Positions 1-7,024 are shown, counted from the stretch's first letter. The stretch is DNA of 14,148 nucleotides from Paraclostridium ghonii (GCF_023653455.1 NZ_JAKEDR010000086.1:1-14148); one strand, 5' to 3'. Numbers and translations: made by a program. Notes: generated by a model from the letters alone, not told the origin.

Positions 1-25
1 ATGTTGTAAAAATTATTTCTATCAT
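1..25 (-). pseudogene. Partial: start of a second, probably internally deleted, LytTR response-regulator copy
   Basis: An ATG on the minus strand at 25-23 opens a frame MIEIIFTT that runs off the window. A GGGG ribosome binding site lies 5-8 nt upstream. The start codon and leader (26-64) closely match the leader of the response regulator at 1426-2142, so this is a paralogous copy. However, bases 1-20 match the interior of that regulator exactly (1884-1903, residues EIIFTT). An intact receiver domain should have the acidic pair (CED) where this frame has FTT. I infer an internally deleted or chimeric copy. The rest of the gene is outside the window, so intactness cannot be judged. Confidence 0.5.
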
Positions 26-64
26 AATATCCCCTGTATATTTTTTATGTTTGTTTATAAGCCT

Positions 65-1432
65 CTAACCTGTGGCTCTATGAGAGTAAGACATGTTTTT
101 ATTTAAAGGTATATAAATTTGTAATAAAAATTTATTTTCAAAATCTTGTATTTCCAACTCTCCATCATATTTTTTTAATGATGATTTTACACTTTTTAAT
201 CCAATACCATGAATAAACTTGTCTTTCTTAGTAGTTATTATCTTATTATTTTTTATTTCTAATTTATTTATTTTCGAGTTTTCACATACTATAACGTAGT
301 GTGATTTTACAAGCGTTCCTCTTATTTTTATATATTTTTCACCTCTACTTATCTTATTACAAGCCTCTATGGCATTATCCAATATATTTGAAAATATGCT
401 ACATACATCTGTCATTTCTATAAAATCACACTTTAAAAAATTAATATCACAAATCAAATCTATATTATTTTCATTACAAATATTTTGTTTTTCATTTAGT
501 ATAATATCTAATATCATATTTCCCGTATTATATATTTCTTTAAATTGTTTTAAATCCTTTCTAATGCCATCTATATATTTGTTTATATCTTCTTTATCAT
601 AACTCATGCTATTTATACAAAGCATATGATTGTTCATATCATGATAAAGCCTTTTAACTTTATTTTGAGATTCTTGAAGATTTAAATAATACTTATACTG
701 CATATCTATTTTTTCTTTTAGTAAGTTTTCTTCACTTTTTTCTTTAATATCTTTAATAGTTTTAAAAACTATCATCAAAAGTAATACACTGTTCAACAAA
801 GATAGTTTAGAAGTTATAGTATAATTAAATACAGTAAGTTGATTGTTAATATTAGATTTTAAAAAATATGGCAAACTAGGTAAACTATTCATAAATGCTA
901 CTAAAAAATTGCTTATTATACATCCCATTATAACTAATATATTTATTTTTTGTTTGTCCCATCTTTTAAGTTTTTTTATTATATTGATATAACTTATATT
1001 TATTAATATAGTAATAGGGTGTTCTACCATAAATATTATATTAAATTGGGACTCTGATGCATACGTTCCATACATCGATCCCCCTACTATAATATAAAAA
1101 ACTATAAATAACACCAATTCTTCGATTATAAAACAAGCTATACTATAAGTCATATAATCTAATAATGCTTTAAAATTGCTTACTTTATAATTTAATTTTA
1201 CAAATAAAGCACATACTATCCATTTTAAATTAATAATAAAACCATAATATTGAGTTGCCATATTAAACATGATTATTGACTCTACAACTCCAATTAATAA
1301 AAATATAATATCTAAATATCTTTTTTCATATTTTCTTTCTTCTATGCAATTTAATATTTTCACAAAAACAAAATACTCAACAAATGCACGTATAAATCTA
1401 CCTATACTTAATATTAATTCAACTTTTAACAT
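65..1432 (-). CDS. AgrC-type GHKL sensor histidine kinase
   Basis: This is a membrane sensor kinase expected to autophosphorylate and pass the phosphate to the LytTR regulator encoded just upstream. Residues 1 to about 225 form roughly six hydrophobic segments, as in peptide-sensing AgrC/ComD proteins. A coiled linker (about 226-260) leads to the dimerisation motif YHDMNNH with H264 as likely phosphoacceptor. The ATP-binding domain has the N box SNILDNAIEAC (N353) and the G box GIGL (409-412). The length of 455 aa is normal for the family. The ATG overlaps the end of the response regulator by 7 nt, and its AGGAG ribosome binding site lies inside that gene, so translation is coupled. No agrB or agrD is visible here, so the ligand is unknown. 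The family call is firm; the signal is not known. Confidence 0.9.
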   Translation of the reverse strand: MLKVELILSIGRFIRAFVEYFVFVKILNCIEERKYEKRYLDIIFLLIGVVESIIMFNMATQYYGFIINLKWIVCALFVKLNYKVSNFKALLDYMTYSIACFIIEELVLFIVFYIIVGGSMYGTYASESQFNIIFMVEHPITILINISYINIIKKLKRWDKQKINILVIMGCIISNFLVAFMNSLPSLPYFLKSNINNQLTVFNYTITSKLSLLNSVLLLMIVFKTIKDIKEKSEENLLKEKIDMQYKYYLNLQESQNKVKRLYHDMNNHMLCINSMSYDKEDINKYIDGIRKDLKQFKEIYNTGNMILDIILNEKQNICNENNIDLICDINFLKCDFIEMTDVCSIFSNILDNAIEACNKISRGEKYIKIRGTLVKSHYVIVCENSKINKLEIKNNKIITTKKDKFIHGIGLKSVKSSLKKYDGELEIQDFENKFLLQIYIPLNKNMSYSHRATG

Positions 1433-2142
1433 AATTTTTCTCCTAAAGAACTTAAAAACTTACTTTTAAATTCCTTAAATCTATGCCTACTTATCAAAAC
1501 TTCTTCTTTATTTTCAAGTATAGCTACATATTGTTTTATATTTTCTACATAATTTATATTTACTAAGAAACTTTTATGGCATCTATAAAATTTATGATTT
1601 TTCAATTCTTTTTCTATTTTATCCATAGTCATCTTAGTTTCATAAATTTTATTTTCAGTATGTATACTCATATCTTTTCTTTGAATTTCAATATAGGTTA
1701 TATCTTCTATATTTATTTTATAAGTTTCATTTTTACTTTCAATCAATATAAACTTATCTTTTTTATTTAAAACTTCATTTATACAATTTAAAATATGATT
1801 TTTTAAATCATCATATTTTATAGGTTTTAATAAATAACGATAAGCTCTTACTTCGTATCCTTCTTGTATATATTCAATAAGCGATGTTGTAAAAATTATT
1901 TCTGGTTTGTTTTTATCTATTTCTCTTATTTTTCTAGCAACATCCATTCCAGTTATTTTATCCATCTGAATATCTAAGATAAATATATCTGTATTTTCTG
2001 GATAATTATCAATTAATTCTTCTCCACTTATATATATCTTTAAATTGTAATTAATACTATTTTCTCCTAATATCTTTTCTAAGAATTTTACTATCGTTTT
2101 CTGATGCTCTATTTGATCTTCACACAAAATTATTTCTATCAT
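1426..2142 (-). CDS. AgrA-type LytTR response regulator
   Basis: A 238-aa transcription regulator. The receiver domain (about 1-122) has the acidic pair E8/D9, the phosphorylation site D57 in ILDIQM, T85/T86 and K106 in LLKP. The LytTR DNA-binding domain (about 130-235) has the typical FYRCHKSFLVN and ISRHRFKEF stretches. LytTR proteins bind direct repeats near promoters and usually control quorum-sensing, bacteriocin or virulence genes; the targets here are unknown. The start is supported by a GGGG ribosome binding site about 7 nt upstream and by the MIEIILCEDQ opening. It is the first gene of a two-gene unit with the kinase, from a promoter at 2180-2208. An internal 12-bp segment (1892-1903) repeats its own 5' end (2126-2137), which matters for the truncated copy at the left edge. 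Confidence 0.92.
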   Translation of the reverse strand: MIEIILCEDQIEHQKTIVKFLEKILGENSINYNLKIYISGEELIDNYPENTDIFILDIQMDKITGMDVARKIREIDKNKPEIIFTTSLIEYIQEGYEVRAYRYLLKPIKYDDLKNHILNCINEVLNKKDKFILIESKNETYKINIEDITYIEIQRKDMSIHTENKIYETKMTMDKIEKELKNHKFYRCHKSFLVNINYVENIKQYVAILENKEEVLISRHRFKEFKSKFLSSLGEKLC

Positions 2143-2179
2143 ATATATCCCCTGTACATTTTTTTATGTTTATATAACT

Positions 2180-2208
2180 ATTATACCTAATTTCCAATTT
2201 TTTCTTAA
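2180..2208 (-). promoter_or_regulatory. Sigma-A-type promoter for the response regulator/kinase pair
   Basis: On the minus strand, TTAAGA (2203-2208) and a perfect TATAAT (2180-2185) are 17 bp apart, about 40 nt before the regulator ATG. It lies just downstream of the tRNA operon terminator, so the two units are separately transcribed. A LytTR-like GGGTTAAG overlaps the -35, but a convincing second repeat at the usual spacing was not found. Confidence 0.6.
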
Positions 2209-2221
2209 CCCTAATAATTTT

Positions 2222-2260
2222 TTAAACACAAAAAAACTCTTAGATAAAATCCAAGAGTTT
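2222..2260 (-). terminator. Intrinsic terminator of the tRNA operon
   Basis: Minus-strand hairpin AAACTCTT / AAGAGTTT (arms 2253-2260 and 2234-2241, 8 bp, 11-nt loop), followed by a T-rich tract (complement of 2222-2233). It begins 2 nt after the CCA end of the last tRNA (Val), as expected for the end of this operon. Confidence 0.85.
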
Positions 2261-2262
2261 AC

Positions 2263-2338
2263 TGGTGGGATTAACAGGGCTCGAACCTGTGACCCCCTGC
2301 TTGTAAGGCAGGTGCTCTCCCAGCTGAGCTATAATCCC
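2263..2338 (-). tRNA. tRNA-Val (anticodon TAC), copy 2
   Basis: A complete 76-nt cloverleaf. Acceptor arms GGGATTA/TAATCCC are followed by discriminator A and an encoded CCA (2263-2265). The anticodon loop CTTACAA places TAC at 2303-2305, reading GUA. It is the last gene of the tRNA operon and its sequence is identical to the Val gene at 2696-2771. Confidence 0.97.
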
Positions 2339-2344
2339 AAATGC

Positions 2345-2419
2345 TGGTGACCCATAGGGGAATCGAACCCCTGTTACCGCCGTGAAAGGGCGGTGTCTTG
2401 ACCGCTTGACCAATGGGCC
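2345..2419 (-). tRNA. tRNA-Glu (anticodon TTC), copy 2
   Basis: A 75-nt tRNA with acceptor GGCCCAT/ATGGGTC (the terminal part includes a G-T pair), discriminator A and encoded CCA (2345-2347). The anticodon loop CTTTCAC puts TTC at 2384-2386. Its sequence is identical to the Glu gene at 2780-2854. Confidence 0.97.
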
Positions 2420-2442
2420 ATATATATTTTTGCAAAAAAAAA

Positions 2443-2518
2443 TGGTGATCCATCCGCGACTCGAACGCGGGACACCCTGATTAAAAGTCAGGTGCTCTAC
2501 CGACTGAGCTAATGGATC
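2443..2518 (-). tRNA. tRNA-Lys (anticodon TTT), copy 2
   Basis: A 76-nt tRNA with acceptor GATCCAT/ATGGATC, discriminator A and encoded CCA (2443-2445). The anticodon loop CTTTTAA puts TTT at 2483-2485, reading AAA/AAG. It is identical to the Lys gene at 2867-2942. The 23-nt spacer to the Glu gene is unlike that of the other copy. Confidence 0.97.
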
Positions 2519-2526
2519 ATCTTTTT

Positions 2527-2601
2527 TGGAGCTAGTGATAGGAATCGAACCTACAACCTGCTGATTACAAGTCAGCTGCTCTACCGTTGAGCCACACTAG
2601 C
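2527..2601 (-). tRNA. tRNA-Thr (anticodon TGT)
   Basis: A 75-nt tRNA with acceptor GCTAGTG/CACTAGC, discriminator T and encoded CCA (2527-2529). The anticodon loop CTTGTAA puts TGT at 2567-2569, reading ACA. It is a single copy in this operon, between Asp and the second Lys. Confidence 0.97.
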
Positions 2602-2609
2602 ATGTGTGT

Positions 2610-2686
2610 TGGCGACCTGGAAGGGACTCGAACCCTCGACCTCCAGCGTGACAGGCTGGCATTCTAACCAACTGAACTACCAGGCC
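2610..2686 (-). tRNA. tRNA-Asp (anticodon GTC)
   Basis: A 77-nt tRNA with acceptor GGCCTGG/CCAGGTC, discriminator G and encoded CCA (2610-2612). The anticodon loop CTGTCAC puts GTC at 2650-2652. Discriminator G with anticodon GTC fits the aspartate identity set. It is a single copy in this operon. Confidence 0.97.
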
Positions 2687-2695
2687 GCATATATA

Positions 2696-2771
2696 TGGTG
2701 GGATTAACAGGGCTCGAACCTGTGACCCCCTGCTTGTAAGGCAGGTGCTCTCCCAGCTGAGCTATAATCCC
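2696..2771 (-). tRNA. tRNA-Val (anticodon TAC), copy 1
   Basis: Identical over its length to the Val gene at 2263-2338: 76 nt, anticodon TAC at 2736-2738, encoded CCA at 2696-2698. It closes the first Lys-Glu-Val triplet of the operon. Confidence 0.97.
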
Positions 2772-2779
2772 AAAATTAT

Positions 2780-2854
2780 TGGTGACCCATAGGGGAATCG
2801 AACCCCTGTTACCGCCGTGAAAGGGCGGTGTCTTGACCGCTTGACCAATGGGCC
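2780..2854 (-). tRNA. tRNA-Glu (anticodon TTC), copy 1
   Basis: Identical to the Glu gene at 2345-2419: 75 nt, anticodon TTC at 2819-2821, encoded CCA at 2780-2782. It is the second gene of the operon. Confidence 0.97.
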
Positions 2855-2866
2855 GTACAAAAAAAA

Positions 2867-2942
2867 TGGTGATCCATCCGCGACTCGAACGCGGGACACC
2901 CTGATTAAAAGTCAGGTGCTCTACCGACTGAGCTAATGGATC
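2867..2942 (-). tRNA. tRNA-Lys (anticodon TTT), copy 1
   Basis: The first tRNA of the operon, identical to the Lys gene at 2443-2518: 76 nt, anticodon TTT at 2907-2909, encoded CCA at 2867-2869. The promoter -10 ends about 54 nt upstream. The leader can fold a small hairpin (TGAGA/TCTCA, around 2951-2984) that RNase processing would remove. Confidence 0.97.
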
Positions 2943-2996
2943 ATCTTTTACTGAGATGTTTTTCGACTTTTTTCGTCTGTCTCATCAACAAATACT

Positions 2997-3025
2997 ATTA
3001 TATTAGCTTTATTAACTTTCGTCAA
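2997..3025 (-). promoter_or_regulatory. Strong promoter of the tRNA operon with UP-like element
   Basis: On the minus strand TTGACG (3020-3025) and TATAAT (2997-3002) are 17 bp apart, close to the sigma-A consensus. The complement of 3026-3055 is nearly all A/T with A tracts just upstream of the -35, as in rRNA/tRNA UP elements. The remainder of the gap up to the purA terminator (3056-3142) is plain AT-rich DNA in which I see nothing. Confidence 0.88.
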
Positions 3026-3142
3026 CACTTTTTGTAAATTTTTTTAATTTTTTTAAGTAAATTATTTAAATACCCTATTTTTCAATGGTTTAATCTATTT
3101 TAATTCTAAAAATATAAGTTAATTTTTAGCAAAATAGCACAT

Positions 3143-3175
3143 AAAAAGTAGTTAATTTTTAATTAACTACTTTTT
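3143..3175 (-). terminator. Intrinsic terminator after purA
   Basis: A perfect 15-bp inverted repeat (arms 3143-3157 and 3161-3175, loop of 3 nt) begins 15 nt past the purA stop. A and T tracts at the outer ends mean it could work in both directions. Here it ends purA and insulates the tRNA promoter. Confidence 0.85.
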
Positions 3176-3190
3176 ATTATTATAATTTAA

Positions 3191-4480
<1,290 letters not shown>

Positions 4481-4517
4481 TCACCTCTAATTATTTTATT
4501 CGAACACTTACTTTCTT

Positions 4518-4546
4518 ATTTTACCAAACATTCGCTTCATTTTCAA
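4518..4546 (-). promoter_or_regulatory. purA promoter with PurBox-like half sites
   Basis: Minus-strand TTGAAA (4541-4546) and TAAAAT (4518-4523) are 17 bp apart, about 45 nt before the purA ATG. Two CGAA-centred sites lie in opposite orientation. One is in the spacer (plus strand 4527-4539, core TTCG). The other is near the expected start of transcription (plus strand 4496-4508, core CGAAC). They resemble the Gram-positive PurBox pair (core CCGAAC and its inverse) but are degenerate and 18 nt apart. The promoter is convincing; operator function is inference. Confidence 0.65.
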
Positions 4547-4557
4547 AACCTTTTTTG

Positions 4558-4848
4558 TTAACCTATTTTATTTAGTATGTATTTTTCCACATGTTCTAAG
4601 TTTTCTAATCCTTTTATTTCGACTTTATTAACTTCTATAAATTCAATTATTTTATTTACATCATTAATTCTTTTTACTAGTTTATTATCTCCAGTAAATG
4701 TGTTTGTAATGTATATTTTTAGTTCATTATTTTTTCTAACTCCATATAAAACTATAGTTTCTTTATCTTTGTTATCAATTATTCTACATATATTAATTTC
4801 ATTGTTTATAAAATCTGTATTTGGATATATATATATTATATTTATCAT
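4558..4848 (-). CDS. Small hypothetical protein, 96 aa
   Basis: I do not recognise this protein. It is 96 aa, soluble-looking, with no signal peptide or membrane segment. It is rich in Ile, Asn and Lys, with alternating hydrophobic residues suggesting beta strands in the first 60 residues and a helix at the end (about 65-92). The start is supported by a GGGGGAG ribosome binding site about 6 nt upstream of the ATG, with a TATAAT 20-odd nt further up. It sits between dnaC and purA, and its stop is only about 12 nt from the purA -35, so read-through into purA is possible. The opposite strand carries an equally long frame, but without a ribosome binding site. Confidence 0.72.
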   Translation of the reverse strand: MINIIYIYPNTDFINNEINICRIIDNKDKETIVLYGVRKNNELKIYITNTFTGDNKLVKRINDVNKIIEFIEVNKVEIKGLENLEHVEKYILNKIG

Positions 4849-4869
4849 TTTTTCTCCCCCGTTGGATAA

Positions 4870-4875
4870 ATTATA
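4870..4875 (-). promoter_or_regulatory. Possible -10 box for the 96-aa gene
   Basis: A perfect TATAAT on the minus strand lies about 21 nt before the ATG, leaving room for the ribosome binding site. The -35 position (around 4893-4898, TTAGCT) matches poorly and lies inside the hairpin at 4887-4910, so this is a tentative promoter. Confidence 0.35.
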
Positions 4876-4886
4876 CTAATTATAAG

Positions 4887-4914
4887 AAAGCAAGCTAATT
4901 AGCTTGCTTTTTTT
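4887..4914 (+). terminator. Hairpin terminator oriented on the plus strand
   Basis: A 10-bp perfect hairpin AAAGCAAGCT / AGCTTGCTTT (arms 4887-4896 and 4901-4910, loop AATT), with seven T on the plus strand (4908-4914). On the minus strand the following tract is only TTTCTTAT, so termination should be stronger for plus-strand transcription. No plus-strand gene is supported nearby. It may block antisense transcription or act weakly in both directions. Confidence 0.6.
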
Positions 4915-4923
4915 GTTCTCTAT

Positions 4924-4968
4924 TTATCCACTATTTATCCACAACTTGTCTGTGGAAATTGTGGATAT
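4924..4968. promoter_or_regulatory. DnaA-box cluster downstream of dnaC
   Basis: TTATCCACT (4924-4932) and the perfect DnaA consensus TTATCCACA (4935-4943) are in tandem, 11 bp apart. They are followed in the opposite orientation by TGTGGAAAT (4951-4959) and TGTGGATAT (4960-4968). Further one-mismatch boxes lie to the right: TTATCTACA (5124-5132), ATATCCACA (5169-5177), TTATCAACA (5198-5206) and TGTGGATAT (5207-5215). The two outer TGTGGATAT/ATATCCACA boxes are the arms of the dnaC terminator. Known roles of such clusters are origin function, DnaA titration or DnaA-dependent regulation; which applies is inference. Confidence 0.6.
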
Positions 4969-5003
4969 CGTTTTTCATAACCTTAAATTAAAAAAATAAA
5001 AAA

Positions 5004-5071
5004 TTCGCTTCGCTTGAGCGACTACGTCTGCGAACCATTTCATGTCGCCAACGACTTCGTCCGTTGCTCAA
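5004..5071. repeat. GC-rich imperfect palindromic element (REP-like)
   Basis: A GC-rich segment in otherwise AT-rich DNA. The plus strand can fold an outer stem TTGAGCGAC (5014-5022) with GTTGCTCAA (5063-5071, one G-T pair) and an inner hairpin GTCG-CCAA-CGAC (5044-5055). It also holds an imperfect direct repeat CGACTACGTCTG (5019-5030) / CGACTTCGTCCG (5052-5063), 10 of 12 identical with a 33-bp period, and TTCGC/GCGAA ends. No open frame or ribosome binding site goes with it. The composition and fold suggest a short dispersed palindromic repeat; the copy number elsewhere cannot be seen. Confidence 0.5.
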
Positions 5072-5163
5072 AATCCTTTTTTACGCTCAAAATATAGTAG
5101 TTAATATAACTAATTTTTACAGATTATCTACAGTTTTTTAATAAGTGTAATATCTTTAAGCGT

Positions 5164-5220
5164 AAAAAATATCCACATATGATTATTTTTTATAAAATTA
5201 TCAACATGTGGATATTTTTT
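5164..5220 (-). terminator. Intrinsic terminator of the gdpP-rplI-dnaC operon
   Basis: Perfect 15-bp arms (5164-5178 and 5206-5220) with a 27-nt AT-rich loop and a U-rich 3' arm. It starts 3 nt after the dnaC stop. The arms themselves contain DnaA-box-like 9-mers in opposite orientation. Confidence 0.75.
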
Positions 5221-5222
5221 TA

Positions 5223-6551
5223 TTACATTTCTCTAGCTTTATTAGCAAATTTTTGTATTTCGCCCAACCAAACAAGTTCAACAGATCCAGTTTCCCCATG
5301 TCTATTTTTAGCTATTATAATTTCTCCTATATTCTTTCTTTCTGAATCAGGATGATAATATTCATCTCTATACAGGAACATTACTATATCTGCATCCTGC
5401 TCTATAGCTCCAGACTCTCTTAAATCCGCTAACATAGGTCTATGATCTGATCTTTGTTCTGGTGCACGTGATAACTGAGATAATGCTACTACAGGACAAT
5501 TTAATTCCTTAGCTATTATTTTCAAAGATCTAGAAATTTTCGATATTTCTTGTTGTCTACTCTCATTACCTCCATCACCTTCCATAAGTTGAAGGTAATC
5601 TATAAGTATTAGGTCTAGCCCTTTTTCAATTTTTAACTTTCTACACTTTGATCTTAATTCACCTATTCTTATCCCAGGTGTATCGTCTATATATATACTA
5701 GCATTAGATAATACAGACATAGCATCGATAATTCTAGGCCAGTCATTTTCATCTAAATTACCAGTTTTTATCTTTTTCAATTCTACATGAGATTGTGCAG
5801 ATAGCATACGTTGAACTAATTGTTCCTTTGACATCTCCAAACTAAATACAGCTACGGATGCATTTCCTTTAAGTGCTGCATTTTGGACTAAGTTAAGCGA
5901 AAATGCTGTTTTACCCATGGCAGGACGTGCTGCAACAAGTATTAAGTCCGTTCTTTGTAATCCATTAGTTTTCTTATTTAAGTCTTCAAATCCAGTAGTT
6001 ATTCCAGTTATATCTTCTTTATTCGTATATAACTTTTCTATCATATCATAAGTATCCATAAGTACTGAATTTATAGTTTGAAAATCTTCACTGGATTTTT
6101 CTTGAGATATATCAAATATTCGCTTTTCTGCTTTTTCTAAAATGTCTTCTACTTTTATTGAACTATCATATCCTAAGTTTAATATATCATTAGATACTTT
6201 TATAAGCTTTCTTAAAACTGATTTCTCTTTTACTATGTCTGCATAATACTTAACATTTGAAGTTGTAGGTACTATCGTAGATAAGCTCGTTATATAGCTT
6301 ATTCCTCCTATATCTTCTAAATGACCTTGTTTCTTTAACTCTTCTGTAAGAGTTATTAAATCTATAGGTTCACTTTTATTGTTTAGTTTCATCATGCACT
6401 CATATATAATTTTATGAGCTTCTTTATAAAAGTCTTCAGGCTTTATAGTTTCTGTGACAGTAATTATAGCCTCTTTATCTAATAGTATAGATCCTAGTAT
6501 AGATTGCTCAGACTCCACACTATGTGGAGGAATTCTACCTATATCCTCCAT
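5223..6551 (-). CDS. dnaC: Replicative DNA helicase (DnaB family)
   Basis: The hexameric 5'-3' helicase that unwinds DNA at the replication fork (DnaB in most bacteria, named DnaC in Bacillus). Its 442-aa length is typical. The N-terminal DnaB domain (about 8-110, opening IGRIPPHSVESEQSILG) is followed by a linker and the RecA-like C-terminal domain from about 180. Walker A is ARPAMGKT (208-215) with K214, Walker B is LILIDY with D318, Q359 lies in ALSQLSR, and K415/R417 are in the KNRHGETG arginine-finger region. No intein or insertion is present. The start has AGAGGTGA upstream. It is the last gene of the operon, 23 nt after rplI, and is followed at once by a terminator and a DnaA-box cluster. 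Confidence 0.98.
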   Translation of the reverse strand: MEDIGRIPPHSVESEQSILGSILLDKEAIITVTETIKPEDFYKEAHKIIYECMMKLNNKSEPIDLITLTEELKKQGHLEDIGGISYITSLSTIVPTTSNVKYYADIVKEKSVLRKLIKVSNDILNLGYDSSIKVEDILEKAEKRIFDISQEKSSEDFQTINSVLMDTYDMIEKLYTNKEDITGITTGFEDLNKKTNGLQRTDLILVAARPAMGKTAFSLNLVQNAALKGNASVAVFSLEMSKEQLVQRMLSAQSHVELKKIKTGNLDENDWPRIIDAMSVLSNASIYIDDTPGIRIGELRSKCRKLKIEKGLDLILIDYLQLMEGDGGNESRQQEISKISRSLKIIAKELNCPVVALSQLSRAPEQRSDHRPMLADLRESGAIEQDADIVMFLYRDEYYHPDSERKNIGEIIIAKNRHGETGSVELVWLGEIQKFANKAREM

Positions 6552-6574
6552 TTATCTCACCTCTAGTGTTTTTC

Positions 6575-7024
6575 TTATTGTTTTTCTTTTATGTCTACTC
6601 TCATTTTAGTAACTACTTTTTGATGTATTTTTATTTCAACAAATCTTGAACCTAAAGTTCTTATAGGTTCATCTAAAATAACTTTTCTCTTGTCTACATC
6701 TATTCCATGCTCTTTCTTTATTTGAGCAGCTATATCTTTAGATGTTATAGAACCGAATAATCTTCCACCGTCACCAGCTTTAGAATACATAGTTACATTC
6801 ATTTCTTCCATTTTCTTTCCTAATTCAACTGCTGCTTCATATTCTTTTTGTTCTTTTATTTGTTGAGATGTTTGTTTTTCTTTTAATTCTTTTAACTCTG
6901 TATTTCCAGCTTGAACTGCTAGTTTTTTAGGGAATAAAAAGTTTCTAGCGTATCCATCACTAACTTCCTTTATATCGCCTTTTTTTCCTGTTCCTTTTAT
7001 GTCTTTTAATAATATAACTTTCAT
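6575..7024 (-). CDS. rplI: 50S ribosomal protein L9
   Basis: This protein binds 23S rRNA domain V near the L1 stalk and helps keep the reading frame. The 149-aa length is standard. The N-terminal domain has the L9 signature (about 13-40: [20 protein letters not shown]). A charged helix (about 42-75) leads to the C-terminal domain ([16 protein letters not shown], 87-102). Its ATG overlaps the gdpP stop by one base (TAATG). Its ribosome binding site is formed by the GAG/GAA codons of the poly-Glu tail of GdpP, so translation should be coupled to gdpP. Confidence 0.98.
   Translation of the reverse strand: MKVILLKDIKGTGKKGDIKEVSDGYARNFLFPKKLAVQAGNTELKELKEKQTSQQIKEQKEYEAAVELGKKMEEMNVTMYSKAGDGGRLFGSITSKDIAAQIKKEHGIDVDKRKVILDEPIRTLGSRFVEIKIHQKVVTKMRVDIKEKQ

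Larger units (their letters stand above)
2263..2942 (-). repeat. Duplicated Lys-Glu-Val tRNA triplet within one operon
   Basis: Lys-Glu-Val occurs at 2696-2942 and again at 2263-2518, separated by Asp and Thr. The tRNA gene sequences are identical between copies, but the spacers differ in length and sequence (for example Glu-Lys is 12 nt versus 23 nt). This points to an old duplication whose genes are kept identical by selection or gene conversion, rather than a recent tandem copy. Confidence 0.9.

Noticed and set aside
2200..2220. Possible LytTR operator for autoregulation of the response regulator
   Set aside because: Only one half (GGGTTAAG) resembles the LytTR repeat. The next GTT-containing site is 31 bp away and matches poorly, so no paired repeat is supported.
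2271..2453. Minus-strand 60-codon open frame
   Set aside because: It lies entirely over tRNA-Val, tRNA-Glu and part of tRNA-Lys; the cloverleaf genes explain the sequence.
4577..4879. Plus-strand open frame of 100 codons ending just before a plus-strand terminator
   Set aside because: It has no ribosome binding site, has a low-complexity hydrophobic composition typical of a mirror frame, and lies opposite the 96-aa gene, which has a good ribosome binding site.
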